From Nonomuraea polychroma (GTDB lineage Bacteria > Actinomycetota > Actinomycetes > Streptosporangiales > Streptosporangiaceae), in the NCBI RefSeq assembly GCF_004011505.1, contig NZ_SAUN01000001.1, positions 9,761,501-9,825,500 of the forward strand: 64,000 nt of DNA, read 5' to 3'. How positions within the stretch are numbered: the stretch's first letter is position 1; each line of letters starts with the position of its first letter. Below the pieces are notes generated by a model, which had not been told where the DNA came from, did not search any database, and was given only the letters and a program-made list of their open reading frames with translations. Position numbers and translations under genes: made by a program. Below are positions 14,862 to 23,458 of this stretch, one piece after another.

Positions 14862-16406
14862 ATGACTCCTTCTCCCCATGCGGTGCTGGCTGCGACGTTC
14901 GCGCCCGGCGAGACCGCTGTGACGGCTGCGATGAGGTTCACGCGCGAAGTGATGACCGCGTGGGCCACCGGTGGCGTGCTCCATACAGCCGAGCAGGTCG
15001 CGGGAGACTTGGCCGAGCAAGTTGCTGACGAGCCATTTGAGGTCATTTGGAAGCATTTCGGGGATGCCGTACAGGTCGAATTCCGACAGCGAAGCGTTTC
15101 CCAGAGTGATCCAAAAGCTCCTTCCGCTAACGTCGAAGAGTGGGGAGTCACCTTCGCGGGCGATTCCCGTGTCCACTGGGCTAGGCTCACGCTACCTGGC
15201 TCCGTGGACAGGGTGGCAGCCGAATGGCTGGAGGAGAGGTCCACCGGGCCTCACTGGTTGGGGTTCCTGGCGGACGCGAGCGACTTGCTCGCAGGCACTC
15301 TCGACCCCGACATGGTGCCGGCGATCATCGCCCAGATTGTGGTGCCGAGGTTGTCCCACTGGTGCGCGGTCTACACCTCCGACGGCGCTGCCGGACCGCT
15401 GCGGCTCGTCTATCTCTGGCACGCCGACGAGGCCAGGATCGACGGGCTGCGTGAGCAACTGGCGGACATGGACGTCTCCGCCGCCGACACCAGCGTGACC
15501 TCCACCATCCACCTGGCCGACTCGCAGGTGCTGGCGGTGCCGCTGACGGCGCGCGGCCGCAGCCTCGGCATGATGTGCCTGGGCCGGCCCGACCGCTTCC
15601 CCGACGAGGTCATCCAGTTCGCCGACGACATCGGCAGGCGCGCCGCGCTGGCCATGGACAACGCCAGGCTCTACGCCCAGCAGGCCGCCGCCAACCGGGC
15701 GCTCCAGCGCAGCCTGCTCCCGCCCAACGAGCCCGAGGTGCCCGGGCTCGACTACGGCGTCATCTACGAGCCCGCGGGCGAGGCCAATGAGGTCGGTGGC
15801 GACTTCTACGACCTGTTCAAGGCGGGGGACGACTCGTGGCGGTTCGCGATCGGCGACGTCTGCGGCACCGGGCCGGAGGCGGCGGCCGTGACCGGCCTCG
15901 CGCGGCACACGCTGCGGTTGCTGGCGCGGGAGGGATATGGCGTGGCCGCCGTGCTCGGCCGGCTCAACCAGGCGATCCTGGAGGAGGGGGAGCGGGCCAG
16001 GTTCCTCACGTTGTTGCACGGCGACATCACGCCCGTGGCGAGCGGTCTGGAGATCCGGCTGGTGTCGGCCGGCCACCCCGAGGCGCTGCGGCTCAAGCCG
16101 AGCGGCAAGGTCGAGGCCGTCACCACGCCCCAGTCGCTGCTCGGGGTCTTCCACGAGGTGGTGTTCGAGGCCGACACCGTTCATCTCGACCACGGTGACG
16201 TGCTGCTCGCCGTCACGGACGGGGTGACCGAGCGGCGCTCCGGCGGGCGCCTGCTCGACGACGACGGGGGCCTGGCCAAGCTGCTCGCCGAATGCGCAGG
16301 GCTGTCGGCCAGGGCGGTGGCCGAGCGCATCCGCAGGGGCGCGGCCGAGTTCGCCTCCGAGCCGAGCGCCGACGACCTCGCCATCGTGGTGTTGCGCGCC
16401 CGCTGA
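14862..16406 (+). CDS. GAF/PP2C (SpoIIE-type) phosphatase with N-terminal degenerate RsbW-like domain (OsaC-like)
   Basis: 514 residues. Residues ~1-110 resemble an RsbW-type ATPase (FAPGETAVTAAMRFTREVMTAWA), but the Asn/His residues of the usual N-box are not recognisable. A GAF domain spans ~130-275. A PP2C SpoIIE phosphatase fills ~285-512 with GEANEVGGDFYDLF and GDVCGTGPEAA carrying metal-binding Asp residues, then TDGVTE and SADDLAIVVL. It probably dephosphorylates an anti-sigma antagonist. Next to osaAB, Streptomyces has osaC, a multidomain RsbW/PAS/GAF/PP2C protein controlling sigma-B; this is a shorter relative. The ATG at 14862 is preceded by GGTAGG at 9 nt. Confidence 0.88.
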   Translation: MTPSPHAVLAATFAPGETAVTAAMRFTREVMTAWATGGVLHTAEQVAGDLAEQVADEPFEVIWKHFGDAVQVEFRQRSVSQSDPKAPSANVEEWGVTFAGDSRVHWARLTLPGSVDRVAAEWLEERSTGPHWLGFLADASDLLAGTLDPDMVPAIIAQIVVPRLSHWCAVYTSDGAAGPLRLVYLWHADEARIDGLREQLADMDVSAADTSVTSTIHLADSQVLAVPLTARGRSLGMMCLGRPDRFPDEVIQFADDIGRRAALAMDNARLYAQQAAANRALQRSLLPPNEPEVPGLDYGVIYEPAGEANEVGGDFYDLFKAGDDSWRFAIGDVCGTGPEAAAVTGLARHTLRLLAREGYGVAAVLGRLNQAILEEGERARFLTLLHGDITPVASGLEIRLVSAGHPEALRLKPSGKVEAVTTPQSLLGVFHEVVFEADTVHLDHGDVLLAVTDGVTERRSGGRLLDDDGGLAKLLAECAGLSARAVAERIRRGAAEFASEPSADDLAIVVLRAR

Positions 16407-16528
16407 CGCATGGGCGGCGTGGTGCTCGATGGGGACCTCCCGGTGTACGGCGGTGCGCGCGATCGTGACAGCGGTCAGGCCCGACGGTCAAGAGCCCCTG
16501 GTCAGCAACTCTTTACAGACTGTCAATG

Positions 16529-18295
16529 TCAGTGTGTCACGTGCTTGCGCGCGAATTCGAGCTGCGCCGCGATCTGCGCGATCCGCTCGGACACCACGAG
16601 CGACCCGCGAATGGCGTCGTAGGTGTAGACCTCGTGCTCACGCCCGAGCTCGGCGAGCTTGGCGACGTACTTCTCGATCTGGCGTAGCGGGCAGCGCGTG
16701 TCGTTCTCGCCGGCCAGGATCAGCAGCGGGGCCTTCACCTGGTCGACGTACGTGATCGGGGAGCTGGCCGCGTACCGTTCGGGCTGCTCTTCCGGCGAGC
16801 CGCCGAGCAGTGCGCGGTGGTAGGCGCGCAGGCTCTCGGCCTCGTCCTCGTAAGAGGTCTGGTGGCAGGCGATCGGCACCGCGGCGATGCCGGCCGCCCA
16901 CAGGTCGGGCTGGGTGCCGAGGCCGAGCAACGTGAGATAGCCGCCCCATGCCGAGCCGGCCAGCACCAGCCGGCCCGGGTCGGCGATGCCGCGCTCGACC
17001 ACGTGGCTGCGTACGGCGGCCACGTCCGCGAGCTCGATGCGCCCCACGTCGCCGTGCAGCGCGTCGCGCCAGGCCGAGCCATAACCGGTGGAGCCGCGGT
17101 AGTTGATCCGCACCACGGCGAAGCCCGCGTCCACCCAGGCCGCGACCTCGGGTGAGAAGGCGTCGCGGTCGTGCTCCGCCGGCCCGTGGTGCAGCAGGAA
17201 GACCGCGGGGTACGGCGCGGTGCCGGTCTCCGGTTTGGAGACCAGCGCATGGATGCGGCCGCCCTCGCCCTCGACGTCAAGGTCCTCGACGGGCACGCTC
17301 GGCGGCGCGGGGGGGCCGCCGGGGTTGACCACGACGACCTGGCCGTTGCTGGAGCGGATGACCGGCGGGTGTGAGGCGCTGGACCAGGAGTACTCGACGT
17401 GGCCGCCCGGCCGGGGAGCCGCCGCGTCGATCACGCCGTGCGGGGTGTCGATGGGGGTCAGGCCGCCCCCGGCGAGGTCGTAGCGGTGCAGGTAGCTGCG
17501 GGCTCGGTCTTCGCGCAGGATCAGCAGGCCGCGGCCGTCGTCGTACCATTCGGCGTCCAGCTCTCCGGGGTCCCTCAGCCAGATCTCGCGCTGCTCGCCG
17601 GTCACCGGGTCCCAGACCAGGGGCTCGTGGCGCTGCCGGCGCTCGTGCAGGGCGAGCAGGCGGCGGTCGCCCAGGACCGGGGCGAAGGTGAGCCCGATCA
17701 CGCCCTTGCCGGGGCCGTCGTAGATCTCGCTGATCGTCTCGCCGCTGGGGCGGACGACGCGCAGCGCAGGGTGACGGAAATCGCCGTACTCACCATGATT
17801 TATTGCGATAAGAGAGCCGTCGAGGGACATGTCGCACACCCAGGCGGCCTCGGTGTGCTCGTAGAGCAGCCGGTACGGCTCGCCTTCGCGTACCAGATGG
17901 ATGCGGAACGTGCCCTCGCCGGCGAGGCTGATCGCCGCGACGCCGGTCGTGGACAGCGCGATGCCGCCGGGCTGGCCCGGTGGCAGGCCGGGGGCCACCG
18001 GCTCGTCCGGGCCGCCGGTGAACGGCTGGCGCCACCACATCCCGAACTCGTCACCGTCGGTGTCGGCGAACCAGTAGATCCACTGGCCGGTGGGGTCGAT
18101 GGCGGAGTACGCGGTGCCCTTGGGCCGGTCGGTGACCTGACGGGTGGTGCCGGCCACGCGATCCCAGGCGTAGACCTCCCACTTTCCCGTGGCGTTGGAG
18201 CGGTAGATGGAGCGGTTCGGAGCCTGACGCGCCCAGGAGGGCAGCGTCATGCGCGAGGCCCGGAACCTGGCCTGCCAGCGTTCCTCAGCCTTCAT
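16529..18295 (-). CDS. S9 prolyl-oligopeptidase-like protein, catalytic Ser and His apparently lost
   Basis: 588 residues: an N-terminal beta-propeller (~1-340) and an alpha/beta-hydrolase domain from about DVEGEGGRIHALV. The hydrolase fold is clear (YPAVFLLHHGP, VVRINYRGSTGYG, PLLILAGENDTRCPLRQIE with Asp532). At the nucleophile elbow, where relatives read G-x-S-W-G-G, this protein has AGSAWGGYL with Ala449 (codon at 16951-16949). The loop that normally carries the catalytic His (YDxGHG) reads YDAIRGS, with Arg563. The frame is otherwise open, so it looks like a pseudoenzyme rather than a broken gene. ATG at 18295 follows GGGAGGGGG. The motif comparison is from family knowledge, not an alignment. 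Confidence 0.82.
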   Translation of the reverse strand: MKAEERWQARFRASRMTLPSWARQAPNRSIYRSNATGKWEVYAWDRVAGTTRQVTDRPKGTAYSAIDPTGQWIYWFADTDGDEFGMWWRQPFTGGPDEPVAPGLPPGQPGGIALSTTGVAAISLAGEGTFRIHLVREGEPYRLLYEHTEAAWVCDMSLDGSLIAINHGEYGDFRHPALRVVRPSGETISEIYDGPGKGVIGLTFAPVLGDRRLLALHERRQRHEPLVWDPVTGEQREIWLRDPGELDAEWYDDGRGLLILREDRARSYLHRYDLAGGGLTPIDTPHGVIDAAAPRPGGHVEYSWSSASHPPVIRSSNGQVVVVNPGGPPAPPSVPVEDLDVEGEGGRIHALVSKPETGTAPYPAVFLLHHGPAEHDRDAFSPEVAAWVDAGFAVVRINYRGSTGYGSAWRDALHGDVGRIELADVAAVRSHVVERGIADPGRLVLAGSAWGGYLTLLGLGTQPDLWAAGIAAVPIACHQTSYEDEAESLRAYHRALLGGSPEEQPERYAASSPITYVDQVKAPLLILAGENDTRCPLRQIEKYVAKLAELGREHEVYTYDAIRGSLVVSERIAQIAAQLEFARKHVTH

Positions 18296-18438
18296 CCGGC
18301 GCGCCCCCTCCCGTTGATGTCCCGCGTTCCCAGCCCGGGATGCCGTCCAGTATTGCGCTTGCGCCGGGGAAATACTCACGGAATGTGGGGGAATTTCGGA
18401 CTAAATGCCCCATCAGTAACACCAGTCGCACATGTCCG

Positions 18439-19482
18439 TCAAGGAACAGGTCTTGATCGGAGTGCAGGCTCGAAGATAGACAGATGAAACGCCGCGTGCG
18501 TTACCGCTTTTGGCGGCCTTTTCGAGACATTTCGGGAGACGTATCTCGATATGCGCTTCTCAAGGTCGGCCGCATCGGTGTGCCAGGCGCTCGGGCCCAT
18601 CCGGACCACCTGGGCGATGTCGCCGGGATCCAGCTCCATGTCGAACTCGATCGAGCGCCGCCCGGTCTCCGCGAAGCCCTCCATGCTGCGCGCGACCCTG
18701 CGCTCCTTCTCCTCGTCCACGGAGAGCAGCCCCAGCTCTTCGACCAGGGGGCTCAGGTGCGTCCGCGCGGGCGTGACGACCACCACGACGCCGTCCGGCC
18801 GCAGGATCCTCCTGAACTCGGGCCCGTTCCTGGGCGCGAAAACGTCGATCACCACGTCGGCCACCTCATCCCGAATGGGGAGCGGCCGCCACACGTCGGC
18901 CACGAAGGCGCCCGCCCTCGGATGAACCCGCGCTGCCCGGCGTACAGCGTGCTTCGACACATCGAACGCCATCCCGATGCCATCGCTCACGGCATTGAGC
19001 GCGGTCGCCAGGTAGTGCCCGGTTCCCGCGCCGGCGTCGACGATCACCGGTGCGGTCCTGCCCTCCGCGCGGCGACCCTCGACGTAGTCCCGATCAGGCA
19101 CAGGCCCTTTTGCTGGTCCCACGCCGTAACCGGCCTCCATTCCCGCCCCACGGTACGCCCTCGGCTCGCTGCCGTCATTCGTTTCGGTGAACGACTCGCG
19201 TTCTAGTGGAACGTTCTGCCCTGATATGTGCGCCCGCACGGTCTCGGCGATGGCGGCGGCCAGCGGGGCGTAGTGGCCGGCGTCGAGGAAATCGGCCCGG
19301 GCGGCCACCATTGCCGCGTTGTCCGCGGTGCCCGGCGGTCTGGAGCCGACGAGGAGGCTGACGTATCCCTGCTTGGCCACGTCGAACGCGTGCCCGTTCG
19401 CACATCGCACCGCCTGCTCCTCCAGCCGCACGCCGGCGCGGCATACGGGGCAGATGAGATATTCGACGATGTCAGCCAGCAT
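18439..19482 (-). CDS. RlmA/TlrB-type 23S rRNA (guanine-N1)-methyltransferase homologue with insertion
   Basis: 347 residues. An N-terminal zinc finger (CPVCRAGVRLEEQAVRCANGHAFD, Cys-x2-Cys...Cys-x3-His) is followed by GYVSLL and then a Rossmann methyltransferase with the SAM motif VIVDAGAGTGHYL, the typical RlmA order. RlmA-family enzymes methylate G745/G748 of 23S rRNA and can give macrolide resistance. Relatives are ~270-290 residues; here ~60 extra residues (about HISGQNVPLERESFTETNDG through GRRAEG) lie between zinc finger and methyltransferase. The ATG at 19482 fits the family N-terminus MLADIVEYLICPVC. An ATG at 19491 is also possible. The specific target base cannot be told. Confidence 0.82.
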   Translation of the reverse strand: MLADIVEYLICPVCRAGVRLEEQAVRCANGHAFDVAKQGYVSLLVGSRPPGTADNAAMVAARADFLDAGHYAPLAAAIAETVRAHISGQNVPLERESFTETNDGSEPRAYRGAGMEAGYGVGPAKGPVPDRDYVEGRRAEGRTAPVIVDAGAGTGHYLATALNAVSDGIGMAFDVSKHAVRRAARVHPRAGAFVADVWRPLPIRDEVADVVIDVFAPRNGPEFRRILRPDGVVVVVTPARTHLSPLVEELGLLSVDEEKERRVARSMEGFAETGRRSIEFDMELDPGDIAQVVRMGPSAWHTDAADLEKRISRYVSRNVSKRPPKAVTHAAFHLSIFEPALRSRPVP

Positions 19483-19679
19483 GTGCCCCATTCTGGTCCA
19501 CCGCCCCGGCCCTGCAGACCTGCACCAACGCTCACCCCGAGCGCGCGACATCGCCACCGGGTTACCTATCGGGTTCAGCGCGTAGCGATTTCAAGTAGGG
19601 CATGCCTTCCAGTAACCACCTTGGCCTTCCGGACTGCGATCGGGTCGTTCATGGCTTCCCGGCTGGAGAGGGGTTTCCG

Positions 19680-20795
19680 TCAGGAATGGTTCGGATGAGC
19701 TCCGTGGGCGAACCGCACGGTGATGGACAGGCCGCCTTCCGGGCGTGCGCTGGTGGTGAGGGTGGCGTGGTGGGCTTGGGTGACGGCGTTGACGATGGCG
19801 AGGCCGAGGCCGTAGCCGTCGCGGTGGCCGTGACGATTGGGCGCCAGTTTCTGGAAGGGTTGGAAGAGCCGCTGGATCTGGTCGTCGGGGATGACGGGCC
19901 CGGTGTTGGCGACCGTAAGGGCCACCTCCGTGCCGGAGGTCTGAGTGGCGATCTTTACGTGCCCGTCCGGGTGGTTGTGGCGGATGGCGTTGTCGATGAG
20001 GTTGGCGACGAGGCTTTCGATCAGTCTCGGGTCCCCAGCCGTCACTGCGGGCGTGAGGTGTTCGGCGAGGTCAATGCCTGTCTCCGTGGCTTGATCGCGG
20101 CGGGAGGCGAGCACTCCTGCGACGATCTTGGTGAGGTCGAGGGTGTCCCAGCGGGTGACGCCGCGCTCGCTGGTGGCCAGAGCGAGCAGCGCTTGGACGA
20201 GTCGCTCCTGGTGTTCGCCCAGAGCGAGGGCTTCCCGGCAGACCGAGCGCAGGGCCTCGGCGTCGGCGTCGGGGTCGGCGAGGGCGACTTCGAGGAGGGT
20301 GCGCAGGCCGGCGAGCGGGGTGCGCAGCTCGTGGGAGGCGTTGGCGACGAAGTGGCGTTGGGCGTCGAAGGAGGCTTGAAGGCGGGCGAACAGGTCGTCG
20401 ATGGTGTGGCCGAGTTCGCTCAGCTCGTCCGTGGGATCGCCGAGGTCGAGGCGCTGGTGGAGGTTTCCGGCGGAGATGATTTTGGCGGTGGCGGTGATGG
20501 CGCGCAGCGGGTGCAGGAACCGGCCGGCGACGAACCAGCCGAGACCCAGGGCGACGGGGATCAGGATGACCAGGGCGACGGCGGATCCGGTGAGGAGTTG
20601 GGGCAGGCTGATCCCGGGTCCGGTTTCGGTGATCGTGCTCGATGAGGGCCGGCCCTTGGGGATGGCCGCATGGAAGCTGGCGAGCGGGACGGCGATCATG
20701 ACGAGCACGAACACCCCGGCGGCGTAGATGCCCGCGGCGTATGCGAGCGCGAGTCGCGTCTGCAGGGACCTTCTGGTGAGCGTCTGGGTGGTCAT
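19680..20795 (-). CDS. two-component sensor histidine kinase (HAMP, HisKA, HATPase)
   Basis: 371 residues. TM helix 1 (~17-38), a short extracytoplasmic loop of ~35 residues (FHAAIPKGRPSSSTITETGPG), TM helix 2 (~75-97), HAMP, then HisKA with FVANASHELRTPLAGLR and HATPase with NLIDNAIRHN, GPVIPDDQ and DGYGLGLAIV. The small loop suggests sensing in or near the membrane. Its ATG overlaps the stop of the upstream response-regulator gene (ATGA at 20795-20792), so the pair is translationally coupled. The likely target is the divergent permease gene at 21606. Confidence 0.92.
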   Translation of the reverse strand: MTTQTLTRRSLQTRLALAYAAGIYAAGVFVLVMIAVPLASFHAAIPKGRPSSSTITETGPGISLPQLLTGSAVALVILIPVALGLGWFVAGRFLHPLRAITATAKIISAGNLHQRLDLGDPTDELSELGHTIDDLFARLQASFDAQRHFVANASHELRTPLAGLRTLLEVALADPDADAEALRSVCREALALGEHQERLVQALLALATSERGVTRWDTLDLTKIVAGVLASRRDQATETGIDLAEHLTPAVTAGDPRLIESLVANLIDNAIRHNHPDGHVKIATQTSGTEVALTVANTGPVIPDDQIQRLFQPFQKLAPNRHGHRDGYGLGLAIVNAVTQAHHATLTTSARPEGGLSITVRFAHGAHPNHS

Positions 20796-21460
20796 GACGG
20801 TCCGATGCGGTAGCCGCCTTCGCGGATGGTCTCGATCACGGGCGGGTCGCCGAGCTTGGCCCGTAGCCGGTGCATGGTGTGCTTGACGGCGCTGCTGAAG
20901 GGGTCGGCGGCCTCGTCCCAGACGCGCTCCAGCAGGTCCTCGGCGGAGATGACCAGGCCGGGTACGGCGAGTAGGCATTCGAGCAGGCCGAACTCCCTGG
21001 GGCTCAGCTCAAGGCGCCGGCCGGCCCGGAACGCGATACGGCGGGCCGGATCGAGGGTGATGTCCCCGCATGCCAGGGTGGGCGGCAGCGGCGGGGTGGC
21101 GCGGCGGGCCAGGGCACGGACGCGGGCGATGAGTTCGGCGAACGCGAACGGCTTGGGCAGGTAGTCGTCGGCGCCGAGGCTGAGCCCGTCGACGCGGTCC
21201 TCGATCGTGCCGGAGGCGGTGAGCATCAGTACGCGGGTCTCACAGCGGCCGTGGGCGAGTCGCCGGCAGATCTCGTCCCCGTGGACGCCGGGCAGGTCGC
21301 GGTCGAGGATCACCACGTCGTAGCGGGTGGCGGCCAGGCGGTCGAGGGCGGCGGTTCCATCCAGGACGACGTCGACGGCCATGCCCTCGCGGCGCAGCCC
21401 GGTTCCGATGGAGCGGGCGAGGACCTCGAAGTCCTCGACGACGAGGACCCTCACCGCCAC
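20792..21460 (-). CDS. OmpR-family response regulator
   Basis: 222 residues: receiver domain (VLVVEDFEVL, Asp in VVILDRDLPGVHGD, LMLTASG, DDYLPKPF) and a winged-helix C-terminal domain (LELSPREFGLLECLLAVPG to IETIREGGYRIGPS). It starts at a GTG at 21460 and ends with a 4-bp overlap into the histidine kinase gene. Repeats at 21542-21571 in the spacer to the divergent permease gene look like its binding site. Confidence 0.93.
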   Translation of the reverse strand: MAVRVLVVEDFEVLARSIGTGLRREGMAVDVVLDGTAALDRLAATRYDVVILDRDLPGVHGDEICRRLAHGRCETRVLMLTASGTIEDRVDGLSLGADDYLPKPFAFAELIARVRALARRATPPLPPTLACGDITLDPARRIAFRAGRRLELSPREFGLLECLLAVPGLVISAEDLLERVWDEAADPFSSAVKHTMHRLRAKLGDPPVIETIREGGYRIGPS

Positions 21461-21541
21461 TCAGCGCCGGCCGTCGTGCGGGCGGGGCGGCCGAACCGGC
21501 CGCCGGGTCGGGGTGCCATGGGTCCACGATGCCAGATCCCC

Positions 21542-21571
21542 GGTCGCAGCCGGGTCGCAGCCGTTGCGACC
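21542..21571. promoter_or_regulatory. candidate operator: two 11-bp-spaced direct repeats plus inverted half-site
   Basis: GGTCGCAGCC starts at 21542 and again at 21553, one helical turn apart. GTTGCGACC at 21563-21571 is the same core in inverted orientation. Tandem repeats at ~11-bp spacing are typical of OmpR-family sites. The cluster lies between the divergent regulator start (21460) and permease start (21606). Confidence 0.55.
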
Positions 21572-21605
21572 GGGCTGGAACCGGGTGCCGCGTACAACCG
21601 TCGGC

Positions 21606-23144
21606 ATGAGTTCATTCACGCCTTACCGATCCAGCCAGCGGGCCGGGCAGGACGGCTTCTCCCAGATGCTGCGCGGGGAGTGGACCAAGTTCCGTACCGC
21701 GCGCGGCTGGGCGCTCGCCATGGCGGCCTCCGTGCTGGTCACCGTGTCGCTCGGACTGCTGGTCGCCGGGGGCGCCCGCAGCGCTTGCGTGACCGGGAAG
21801 GGAGAGGGCTCCTGCCCCGCGCCTTTGGTGGGTCCCGATGGCACGGCGGTGAGCGACAAGTACTACTTCGTGCACCAGCCGCTCAAGGGGAACGGCAGCA
21901 TCACCGCGCGCGTGTCGGACATGACCGGGCAGATCCGGCTGCCGGACGCCGTACCCGGGGTGCGCAACGTCAAGGAGGGGGTGGTGCCGTGGGCGAAGGC
22001 CGGGCTGCTCGTCAGGCAGAGCCTCACGCAGGGCACACCGTATGCCGCCGTCATGCTCACCGGAGCTCACGGCGTGCGGATGCAGTACAACTACATCCAC
22101 GACGTGGCCGGCGGTCCTCACAATGGCCCGCAGTGGCTGCGGCTGACCAGGTCGGGCGACACCATCACCGGCTACGAGTCAGACGACGGCAAGACGTGGA
22201 CCGAGGTCGGCACGGTCAAGTTGACCGGGCTGCCGGAGACGGTCGAGATCGGGCTGTTCGCCACCTCGCCAGGTGCCTTGTGGGACATGGCGAAAGCCTT
22301 CGCCCAGGCCACCGCAACCTTCGACCAGATCACGCTGCAGGGCGCGAACGGTTCGTGGCGCCGCGACGACGTCGGCGTCGTCATGGAGTCCGACGGCAAG
22401 ACCCCGCATCACCCGGGCGGGGTCGTCGAGTCCGGCGACAAGTTCATCGTGACCGGGGTCGGTGACATCGGGCCCGCCACGGTGGAGGGCGGTCTGCGCG
22501 CTGACCTCATGCTGATCGGCGGGGCTCTGGGGCTGATCCCGGTGCTCGTGGCGGCGGTCACGTTCTTCACGGCGGAACACCGGCGCGAGCTGAATAGGAC
22601 CGGCCTGCCGGCCGCGCCGCATCCAGCGCGGCTGCTGGCGGCCAAGGCCGTGGTGGTCGGCGCGGTCGCGTTCGTGGCGGGGCTGGTGACCTCGGGAGTC
22701 GTGGTCCCTGTCGGCCTGGCGATGTTGCGTGCCAACCAGAACCCGATTCAGCCGATCACCCTGGGAACCGAGCTCCGGGTGATCGTCGGCTACGCGGCGC
22801 TGACCGCGGTCGCCGCCGTGCTGGCTCTGGGGCTCGCCGCGCTGGTCAAGCGGGCCGTCGTCGCCATCGGGCTGGCCATCGCGCTGGTCGTCGTGCCTCA
22901 CCTGCTGGCGACCGCGGGTCTGGTGCCATGGCTGCTGATGATCACTCCTGCCGCCGGGTTCGCGATCACGCAGAGCATCCCCACGTTCGCGCATGTGGAC
23001 GTGGACCAGTCACTGCTCGGGGGCTATTACCCGCTCCCGCCATGGGCGGGTTTGACCGTGGCCTGCGGGTACGCCGCCCTCGCCCTCGGGGCGGCGATAG
23101 CCGTACAGCGCAGGAGAACTTCACGTCAGGCTCCGCTCCCCTAA
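21606..23144 (+). CDS. ABC-2-type permease with large extracytoplasmic domain, no ATPase partner nearby
   Basis: 512 residues. The N-terminus (FSQMLRGEWTKFRTARGW) is the amphipathic segment typical of ABC-2 permeases, followed by TM1 (~33-52). A ~290-residue loop with a concanavalin-like beta domain follows (YYFVHQPLKGNGSITARVSDM, WAKAGLLVRQS, WLRLTRSGDTITGYESDDGKTWTEVG), similar to DUF1349-type domains. Five or six TM helices complete the protein. The start at 21606 has no ribosome binding site. No ATP-binding subunit is adjacent, so it must recruit one encoded elsewhere or act otherwise. Divergence from the RR/HK pair suggests that pair controls it. Confidence 0.78.
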   Translation: MSSFTPYRSSQRAGQDGFSQMLRGEWTKFRTARGWALAMAASVLVTVSLGLLVAGGARSACVTGKGEGSCPAPLVGPDGTAVSDKYYFVHQPLKGNGSITARVSDMTGQIRLPDAVPGVRNVKEGVVPWAKAGLLVRQSLTQGTPYAAVMLTGAHGVRMQYNYIHDVAGGPHNGPQWLRLTRSGDTITGYESDDGKTWTEVGTVKLTGLPETVEIGLFATSPGALWDMAKAFAQATATFDQITLQGANGSWRRDDVGVVMESDGKTPHHPGGVVESGDKFIVTGVGDIGPATVEGGLRADLMLIGGALGLIPVLVAAVTFFTAEHRRELNRTGLPAAPHPARLLAAKAVVVGAVAFVAGLVTSGVVVPVGLAMLRANQNPIQPITLGTELRVIVGYAALTAVAAVLALGLAALVKRAVVAIGLAIALVVVPHLLATAGLVPWLLMITPAAGFAITQSIPTFAHVDVDQSLLGGYYPLPPWAGLTVACGYAALALGAAIAVQRRRTSRQAPLP

Positions 23145-23458
23145 AGGTACAGAAACCCGGGTCCGCACGTACGGCGCGGGATACGGACTCAAGGCAATGG
23201 CGCAGATGGCGCGGTGGCCGATGATCGTGCGGGGCCGATGGCGTGGCGCCCGATCGTGCCGGGCGCGGGCCCGATGGCGCCGGGCGCGGTGGCGCGGGAC
23301 CGATGGGAGGGCCCGATGGGAGGGCCCGATGGGACAGGGGCCCCATGGCGCGGGGCCTTGATGGCCGGGTGCGGTCCGATGGGGTGGGGTGTGGAGCGGC
23401 ATGGACCGTCGAGAGGGCGGGCAGGCGGGTTGCGGTGTAGTGGGGGATGGGAGGCGGG
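23145..23458. other. repeat-rich spacer between convergent permease and rho-like genes
   Basis: 314 bp very rich in GATGG/GGGCCC motifs, with a 13-bp tandem repeat at 23301-23335. No gene can be supported on either strand: open frames here give only Pro/Arg/Gly-rich low-complexity translations. Confidence 0.65.
23301..23335. repeat. 13-bp tandem repeat, 2.7 copies
   Basis: CGATGGGAGGGCC at 23301-23313 and 23314-23326, then a partial third copy at 23327-23335. Degenerate relatives of the same word are spread through 23210-23400. Confidence 0.8.
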
